DNA from: an uncultured Eggerthellaceae bacterium
Lineage (GTDB): Bacteria; Actinomycetota; Coriobacteriia; Coriobacteriales; Eggerthellaceae
Direction of reading: 5' to 3'
DNA length: 10,841 nucleotides
NCBI GenBank assembly: GCA_948829205.1
Contig: CAQLOA010000031.1
Span: forward strand, 1 to 10,841
A program made the translations under genes and the position numbers. Shown here piece after piece: positions 6,406 to 10,841 of this stretch (within the stretch, counting starts at the first letter, position 1; each line of letters begins with the position of its first letter). The notes below the pieces were generated by a model, which saw only the letters and a list, made by a program, of their open reading frames with translations, had not been told where the DNA came from and searched no databases.

Positions 6406-6741
6406 ATGGACGCAAAGTCTGAAATAGGTTGCCTGAAGGTATCCTCCAAGTCGTCGCCGGCTTCGGTCGCCGGCGCAATAGCAGTCATGATAAAGGACGG
6501 CTCCACCGTCGAGATCCAAGCGGTGGGCGCCGGCGCGGTCAACCAGGCCGTCAAGGCAATCGCCATCTCGCGCGGCTTTCTTTCGCCGGTAGGCATCGAA
6601 ATCTCCTGCATCCCTTCGTTCGCCGACATCGTCATCGACGGCGAGTACAGGACGGCGATACGCTTCGCCGTCGAGCCGAAGGGGTCGTTCGCGGCACCGG
6701 TCGAAGGCGTGGCTGCTCCGCAGGCGACGCAGACCGCCTAG
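6406..6741 (+). CDS. spoVS: SpoVS family protein (Alba-like nucleic-acid-binding fold)
   Basis: A 111-residue protein whose first 90 residues closely match SpoVS: LKVSSKSSPASVAGAIA, then EIQAVGAGAVNQAVKAIAIS, then RGFLSPVGIEISCIPSF, then DIVIDGEYRTAIRFAVEP. SpoVS is small (86 residues in B. subtilis) and needed for stage V sporulation there; its fold resembles Alba, so nucleic-acid binding is suspected but its molecular role is not settled. Here it has an extra Ala/Pro-rich tail of about 20 residues (from GSFAAPVEG). ATG 6406 has AAGGA (6390-6394) eleven bases upstream, a slightly long spacing. It is first in the transcript predicted from the 6298-6326 promoter and is followed 13 bases later by miaB. 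No other sporulation gene is in the window. Confidence 0.95.
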   Translation: MDAKSEIGCLKVSSKSSPASVAGAIAVMIKDGSTVEIQAVGAGAVNQAVKAIAISRGFLSPVGIEISCIPSFADIVIDGEYRTAIRFAVEPKGSFAAPVEGVAAPQATQTA

Positions 6742-6754
6742 GTTCCGCCATCAG

Positions 6755-8107
6755 ATGAACAGCGTCCTCGAGGGGCTCTCTTACAACGTCCAGACCTTCG
6801 GCTGCCAGATGAACAAGCACGACTCCGAGCGCATCTCGGGGCTGCTTCGGTCGAAGGGTGCGGTCGAGGTCGATTCGATCGAGGATGCGGACGTCGTCGT
6901 CTTCATGACGTGCTGCGTCCGCGAATCCGCCGAAACCAGGCTTCTCGGCCACGTCAACTCCATCAAGAACATGCCTCCAAAGGGCTCCTCGCGCGTCGGA
7001 CGGCGCATCGTCGCCATCGGAGGCTGCATGGGGCAGAACTATGGCGAAGGGCTGTTAGAGCGCGCTCCTGGCATAGACGTGGTGTTCGGGACGCACAACA
7101 TCTCCGAGCTTCCCAAGCTCGTCGAGGCATCGATCGCGAGCGAAGGGTTCGAGCATCATACGCTGCTGCAGGCGGACGACTTTCCCACCGACCTTCCAAC
7201 GAAGCGCGAAAGCCCTTGGTCGGCATGGCTTCCGATAACCATAGGCTGCGACAACTACTGCACGTACTGCATCGTGCCCTACGTGCGCGGGCGCGAGAAG
7301 TCCAGGCCGATGGACGACATAGTGTCTGAGGCGGCGTCCTACGTCGCCGACGGAGTGAAGGAGATCACGCTCCTCGGACAGAACGTCAACTCGTACGGCC
7401 GCGACCTGTACGGCAGTCCCGCGTTCGCCAAGGTACTCGAGGGCGTGTGCGGAACGGGGATTGAGCGCGTGAGGTTCGCTACCAGCCATCCGAAGGACCT
7501 CTCCGACGAGGTGATCTCGCTGTTCGGAAGCCTTCCTGCGTTGATGCCTGCGCTGCATCTCCCGGTGCAGTCGGGTTCGAACCGCGTCCTTGAGAGGATG
7601 AACCGCAGGTACACGCGCGAGCACTACCTCGAACTGGTGGCCAAGATGCGGGAGGCCTGCCCCGATGTGGCGCTCTCGACGGACGTCATAGTCGGATTCC
7701 CCGGCGAGACGGACGCCGACTTCGAGGACACGCTCGCCTTGGTCGACGAGGTGGGGTACAACCAGGTTTTCACCTTCATATATTCGCCCCGGACGGGAAC
7801 CCCGGCCGCCTCCTATCCCGACGCGGTGCCGCGTCCGGTCGCGCAGAGGAGGTTCGATGCCTTGTTCGGGGTCGTCGAGAAGCGTGCGTTCGAGGCCAAT
7901 CAGGACGACCTTGGCAAGGTCGTTCCCGTGCTTGTGGAAGGGGCCTCCAAGGGGGACGGCAGCCGCCTTTCGGGAAGAAGCCCCAGGAACCAGAACGTGC
8001 ACGCGCCCATTCCTGAAGGCGTTGCCGCCTCCGACCTGGCCGGGCGCATCGTCGAAGTCAAGGTGAACGAGGCCAAGACGTGGTACCTGGCCGGAGAGGT
8101 GGTCTGA
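6755..8107 (+). CDS. miaB: MiaB, tRNA-2-methylthio-N6-dimethylallyladenosine synthase
   Basis: A 450-residue radical-SAM methylthiotransferase that converts i6A37 to ms2i6A37 in tRNAs reading U-starting codons. The N-terminal UPF0004 domain supplies the auxiliary cluster cysteines C17 (FGCQMN), C53 (MTCCVRE) and C91 (GGCMGQ). The radical-SAM cluster cysteines are C165, C169 and C172 in GCDNYCTYCIVPYVRG. The segments RFATSHPKDL, LHLPVQSGSNRVLERMNRRYT and STDVIVGFPGET are typical. A TRAM domain closes the protein from about residue 388. C54, next to C53, is an additional cysteine not needed for the cluster. The gene lies 13 bases after spoVS and one base before miaA, whose product is its substrate, so sequential enzymes are encoded back to back. 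The Shine-Dalgarno sequence is weak, suggesting coupling to spoVS translation. Confidence 0.98.
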   Translation: MNSVLEGLSYNVQTFGCQMNKHDSERISGLLRSKGAVEVDSIEDADVVVFMTCCVRESAETRLLGHVNSIKNMPPKGSSRVGRRIVAIGGCMGQNYGEGLLERAPGIDVVFGTHNISELPKLVEASIASEGFEHHTLLQADDFPTDLPTKRESPWSAWLPITIGCDNYCTYCIVPYVRGREKSRPMDDIVSEAASYVADGVKEITLLGQNVNSYGRDLYGSPAFAKVLEGVCGTGIERVRFATSHPKDLSDEVISLFGSLPALMPALHLPVQSGSNRVLERMNRRYTREHYLELVAKMREACPDVALSTDVIVGFPGETDADFEDTLALVDEVGYNQVFTFIYSPRTGTPAASYPDAVPRPVAQRRFDALFGVVEKRAFEANQDDLGKVVPVLVEGASKGDGSRLSGRSPRNQNVHAPIPEGVAASDLAGRIVEVKVNEAKTWYLAGEVV

Positions 8108-8108
8108 G

Positions 8109-9062
8109 TTGCAGGATGGACGCAACCCCGTCCTGGCCGTCGTGGGCCCTACGGCGTCCGGCAAGTCCGCCCTGGCGATCGAGCTGGCGAAGGCCTATTG
8201 CGGCGAAGTGGTGGGCGCGGACTCCATGCAGGTGTACAAAGGCATGGACATCGGCACGGCCAAGGTTCCTTTCGCGAAGCGCGTCGTGCCTCACCACGGC
8301 ATCGACCTCGTAGACCCCGGAGAGCCGTATTCGGCCGCCCTGTACCAGTCGTATGCCCGCAACGTGTTCGAAGACATATCGGACAGGGGAGGGACCGCCG
8401 TGCTCTGCGGCGGCACCGGCTTCTACGTGAGGGCGGCGATCGACGACTACGACTTCGCCGAAGGGGAGCAGGCGGGCAACTCCGTGCGCGACCTCTATCA
8501 GGCGATGCTTCGCGAGAAGGGCCCGTCAGCCGTGTGGGAGGTTCTTCGCGATGCCGACCCGGAAAGCGCCTCCAAGGTGCATCCCAACGACTCCAAGCGA
8601 GTGATACGCGCGCTCGAAATGCATGAGGCGGGGGAGAGCTACGCCAGGCGGCTGGAGGCCCTGGGCTCCGTCCGTCAGCGCATCCCTGCAATCTTTTTGG
8701 GCATCGGTGTCGACCGCGAGGTGCTTAATGCGAGGATCGATCGACGCGTCGATGCGATGCGCGAAGAAGGGCTGGTCGACGAGGTGGAAGGCCTTCTGGC
8801 GCGCGGCTTCAGGGAGGGCGTGACAGCGAAGCATGCCATCGGCTACAAGGAGGTGGCTGCCGCGCTTGAAGGCAAGACCTCCATGGACGAGGCGTTCGTC
8901 GCCATCAAGACCGCCACGAGGCGATACGCGAAGAGGCAGCGCACCTGGTTCGGAGGCGACCCGCGCGTGAAATGGATGGACGGGAACTCTGGCAACGTGG
9001 ACGACATGCTCGAGCAGGCATGTGAGATCGTAGAGGCTGACGGCAGATGGAGGCAACAATGA
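8109..9062 (+). CDS. miaA: MiaA, tRNA dimethylallyltransferase
   Basis: A 317-residue enzyme that transfers dimethylallyl from DMAPP to N6 of A37 in tRNAs, the step before MiaB. P-loop GPTASGKS lies at residues 13-20 (K19). DSMQVYKGMDIGTAK from D38 is the signature with the conserved Asp. HHGIDLVDP, GGTGFYVRAAID, HPNDSKRVIRALE and RYAKRQRTWF all match the family. The start is the TTG at 8109, because GGAGAGG (8093-8099) precedes it by nine bases, the P-loop begins at residue 13 as usual, and no better in-frame start exists. It begins one base after the miaB TGA and its own TGA overlaps the dapF start as ATGA (9059-9062). Confidence 0.97.
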   Translation: MQDGRNPVLAVVGPTASGKSALAIELAKAYCGEVVGADSMQVYKGMDIGTAKVPFAKRVVPHHGIDLVDPGEPYSAALYQSYARNVFEDISDRGGTAVLCGGTGFYVRAAIDDYDFAEGEQAGNSVRDLYQAMLREKGPSAVWEVLRDADPESASKVHPNDSKRVIRALEMHEAGESYARRLEALGSVRQRIPAIFLGIGVDREVLNARIDRRVDAMREEGLVDEVEGLLARGFREGVTAKHAIGYKEVAAALEGKTSMDEAFVAIKTATRRYAKRQRTWFGGDPRVKWMDGNSGNVDDMLEQACEIVEADGRWRQQ

Positions 9063-9979
9063 GGCTGGAATTCGCGAAGCTGAACGGGCTGGGCAACGAC
9101 TTCGTCTTCGTGGACAACCGGGACGGGTCCGTAAGGCTTGCCGAGGACCAGGTCAAAGCGGTCTGCGACAGGCATTTCGGCGTCGGAGCCGATGGGATCA
9201 TACTCGTTGAGGAGTCCCCTCGAGACGAGTGCGCGGCATACATGCATTACATAAACTCGGACGGAACGTTGGCGCAGATGTGCGGGAACGGCGTGAGGTG
9301 CTTCGCGAAATACCTCGTCGACCGCGGGATGGTCGACCCCGCAAGCGGATCGTTCGTCGCCGACACGCTTGCGGGGCCGAAGCCTATAAGGTTCGAGACC
9401 GATGGATCGGGCGCCATGACGTCGGCGACGGTGGACATGGGGCGTCCCGTGCTGAATCCCGCGGAAGTTCCCGTATGCGCGCAGCCGAACGCCTCTCTGG
9501 ACGGGCTTGGCCCGTGCCTTGTCGACTTTCCAGTTGACTCGCCCTGGGGAGCCTTCGAGTTCACCGCCGTGTCGATGGGCAATCCGCACGCGGTATGCTT
9601 CGTCGACGACTGGGACCTCCTTCCCGACGAGCTGTTCGACGAGTCTGGACGCAAGTCGCTCGGTTCGTTGGACATCGACCGCCTGGGGTCGTTCTACGAG
9701 TCAAATCCCGTCTTCCCCGAGAAGGCGAACATAGAGTTCGCGCAAATCGATGGCGACGTGGTGCGCATGCGGGTGTTCGAGCGCGGGTGCGGAGAGACCC
9801 TGGCCTGCGGGACGGGCGCCTGTGCCACGCGAGTCGCCGCCGCCCTTACGAACAGGGCCTCAAGGGGCGGAACAGTGGCCTTGAAGGGCGGAGACCTGCA
9901 CATAGACTGGACCGACGACGGAAGAGTGCTCATGACGGGCCCGGCCGAGGAGGCCTTCGTTGGCGTGCTCGAAGCCTAG
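9059..9979 (+). CDS. dapF: DapF, diaminopimelate epimerase
   Basis: A 306-residue epimerase that converts LL- to meso-diaminopimelate, the precursor of lysine and of peptidoglycan cross-links. It is a cofactor-independent two-cysteine racemase: C75 in MCGNGVRC and C250 in ACGTGACA. KLNGLGNDFVFVD (N-terminus), HFGVGADG, SMGNPHAV and FPEKANIEF are family landmarks. It is about 30 residues longer than E. coli DapF, part of it an insertion between FVDDWD and NPVFPEK. I chose ATG 9059 over the in-frame ATG at 9047. GGAGG (9049-9053) lies five bases before 9059, the start overlaps the miaA stop as ATGA, and the family N-terminus (MRLEFAKLNGLGN) begins there. Confidence 0.97.
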   Translation: MRLEFAKLNGLGNDFVFVDNRDGSVRLAEDQVKAVCDRHFGVGADGIILVEESPRDECAAYMHYINSDGTLAQMCGNGVRCFAKYLVDRGMVDPASGSFVADTLAGPKPIRFETDGSGAMTSATVDMGRPVLNPAEVPVCAQPNASLDGLGPCLVDFPVDSPWGAFEFTAVSMGNPHAVCFVDDWDLLPDELFDESGRKSLGSLDIDRLGSFYESNPVFPEKANIEFAQIDGDVVRMRVFERGCGETLACGTGACATRVAAALTNRASRGGTVALKGGDLHIDWTDDGRVLMTGPAEEAFVGVLEA

Positions 9980-10017
9980 GCCGTCTTCCGCAAAGGGAGT
10001 GCGGCTTTGACGGCCTA
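9977..10017 (+). promoter_or_regulatory. Nested hairpin spanning the dapF stop and hflX start
   Basis: Outer stem TAGGCCGTC (9977-9985) pairs perfectly with GACGGCCTA (10009-10017). Inside it, CCGCA (9988-9992) pairs with TGCGG (10000-10004). The seven-base apical loop AAGGGAG (9993-9999) is exactly the hflX Shine-Dalgarno sequence. The outer left arm starts at the dapF TAG; the right arm begins at the G of the hflX TTG start. Internal loops are TT and CTTT. No T run follows, so it is a poor terminator; a translational control element is possible. The pairing is seen, the function inferred. Confidence 0.55.
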
Positions 10018-10841
10018 TTCCGACGACGTCGTGCTGAAGGGCCACTCCACCTCCGTTGCGCCGCGCAGGGAGAGGGCCGTTCTCGTGGGCATTGACAGGC
10101 CGGGTGCCGCATGGAGCCTAGAGTCGTCCCTTGCCGAGCTCGAGAGGCTTGCTTTCACCGCAGGCGCCGACGTCGTGGCCAAGGTGACCCAAAGGATGAC
10201 GAGCCCGAACCCCGCAACATTCATCGGGAGCGGGAAGGTGCAGGAGCTCAGGGAGGCCGCCGTGGCATGCGACGCAGACCTTGTGGTGTTCGACGACGAA
10301 CTCACGCCTTCGCAGCAGTCCAACCTCGAGCGCGCCATGCCCGAGTCGATGAAGGTGATCGACCGGACCGCGCTCATCCTCGACATCTTCGCCCTCCATG
10401 CGAAATCCAAGGAGGGGCGCCTTCAGGTGAGGCTGGCGCAGAACCAGTACCTGTATCCCCGGCTTCGCGGAATGTGGGCCCATCTTGCGTCGAACAGGAT
10501 GGGCGGCGGAGTCGGTTCGAGGTTTGGCGAGGGGGAGAGCCAGCTTGAGGTGGACAGGCGCATCGTGCGCAACAGGATAACCAGCATCAGGCGCGAGCTC
10601 AAGAACCTTGCAAAGGTGAGAGGGCAGCAGCGAAGCAGCCGTTACGAAAGCGGCGTGTTCAAGGTTGCGCTGGTGGGGTATACCAACGCCGGAAAGTCGA
10701 GCCTTCTGAACGCCCTTTGCGAGTCGGACGTCTACAGCGACGACCTTCTTTTCGCCACGCTTGACTCGACTACGAGGAGGCTGATGCTTCCCGAGGGGCG
10801 CGAGGTCACGCTTACCGACACCGTCGGGTTCATACAGAAGC
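10007..10841 (+). CDS. hflX: HflX, ribosome-associated GTPase (N-terminal part)
   Basis: The first 278 residues of HflX, open at the right edge. HflX is a GTPase that binds the 50S subunit and splits stalled ribosomes, for example after heat or antibiotic stress. The N-terminal HflX domain shows the TQRMTSPNPATFIGSGKVQEL segment, DDELTPSQQSNLE, VIDRTALILDIFALHAKSKEGRLQV and YLYPRLRGMWAHL. The G domain begins with G1 GYTNAGKS (224-231, K230), FATLDSTTRR, and G3 DTVGF (271-275). The start is the TTG at 10007, seven bases after AAGGGAG (9993-9999); no nearby ATG fits the N-terminus. The linker motif usually GGIGTRGPGETQLE reads GGGVGSRFGEGESQLE here, a mild departure. It is 27 bases after dapF and probably in the same transcript. 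Confidence 0.96.
   Translation, partial: MTAYSDDVVLKGHSTSVAPRRERAVLVGIDRPGAAWSLESSLAELERLAFTAGADVVAKVTQRMTSPNPATFIGSGKVQELREAAVACDADLVVFDDELTPSQQSNLERAMPESMKVIDRTALILDIFALHAKSKEGRLQVRLAQNQYLYPRLRGMWAHLASNRMGGGVGSRFGEGESQLEVDRRIVRNRITSIRRELKNLAKVRGQQRSSRYESGVFKVALVGYTNAGKSSLLNALCESDVYSDDLLFATLDSTTRRLMLPEGREVTLTDTVGFIQK

Noticed and set aside
5337..6635. Minus-strand open frame (432 residues) across the GHKL gene and spoVS
   Set aside because: It crosses a good plus-strand promoter and two plus-strand genes and shows no domain; judged a GC-bias shadow.
7055..8164. Minus-strand open frame opposite miaB
   Set aside because: miaB is unambiguous on the plus strand; the antisense translation has no motif.
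9047..9058. Upstream ATG for dapF
   Set aside because: It overlaps the GGAGG that serves the ATG at 9059, and the family N-terminus begins at 9059.
1..10841. Defence system, mobile element, CRISPR or RNA gene
   Set aside because: No transposase, integrase, repeat array, tRNA or rRNA signature was seen; the content is syntenic housekeeping genes.

Overview
The window is a dense, entirely plus-strand run of bacterial housekeeping genes in GC-rich DNA. The order is rimO (3' end), a pgsA-cinA fusion, recA, recX, rny, a GHKL/MutL-like ATPase, spoVS, miaB, miaA, dapF and hflX (5' end). The order resembles the recA-rny-spoVS-miaB-miaA neighbourhood known from Firmicutes. The high GC, heavy AGG/ATA codon use and missing mutS/mutL between miaB and miaA suggest a GC-rich actinobacterial lineage, with Coriobacteriia my best guess. 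That placement is inference; no search was run.

Layout: (1) 1-1562 holds the RimO C-terminus, overlapping by ATGA a 407-residue protein that joins phosphatidylglycerophosphate synthase to the CinA-type NMN amidase domain. (2) 1563-1802 holds two hairpins and a textbook recA promoter whose 16-bp spacer is almost filled by a LexA-type palindrome. (3) 1803-3434 is recA-recX, separated by an 11-bp-stem hairpin that probably limits read-through into recX. (4) 3435-3601 is an AT-rich leader with several small inverted repeats and the only clear U-tract terminator in the window, placed immediately before rny. (5) 3602-6293 is rny overlapped by an uncharacterised GHKL ATPase. (6) A good sigma-A promoter at 6298-6326 starts a tight cluster: spoVS, miaB, miaA, dapF and hflX. 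The dapF-hflX junction carries a nested hairpin whose apical loop is exactly the hflX Shine-Dalgarno sequence.

Functionally the window groups DNA recombination/SOS (recA, recX, and an amidase that recycles NMN, a by-product of NAD-dependent ligase), RNA turnover (rny), tRNA A37 modification (miaA then miaB), ribosome modification and rescue (rimO, hflX), membrane phospholipid synthesis (pgsA) and lysine/peptidoglycan precursor synthesis (dapF). I see no mobile element, CRISPR array, tRNA, rRNA or defence system. The points most worth a second look are the PgsA-CinA fusion, the GHKL protein, the rny leader terminator and the hflX start-site hairpin.
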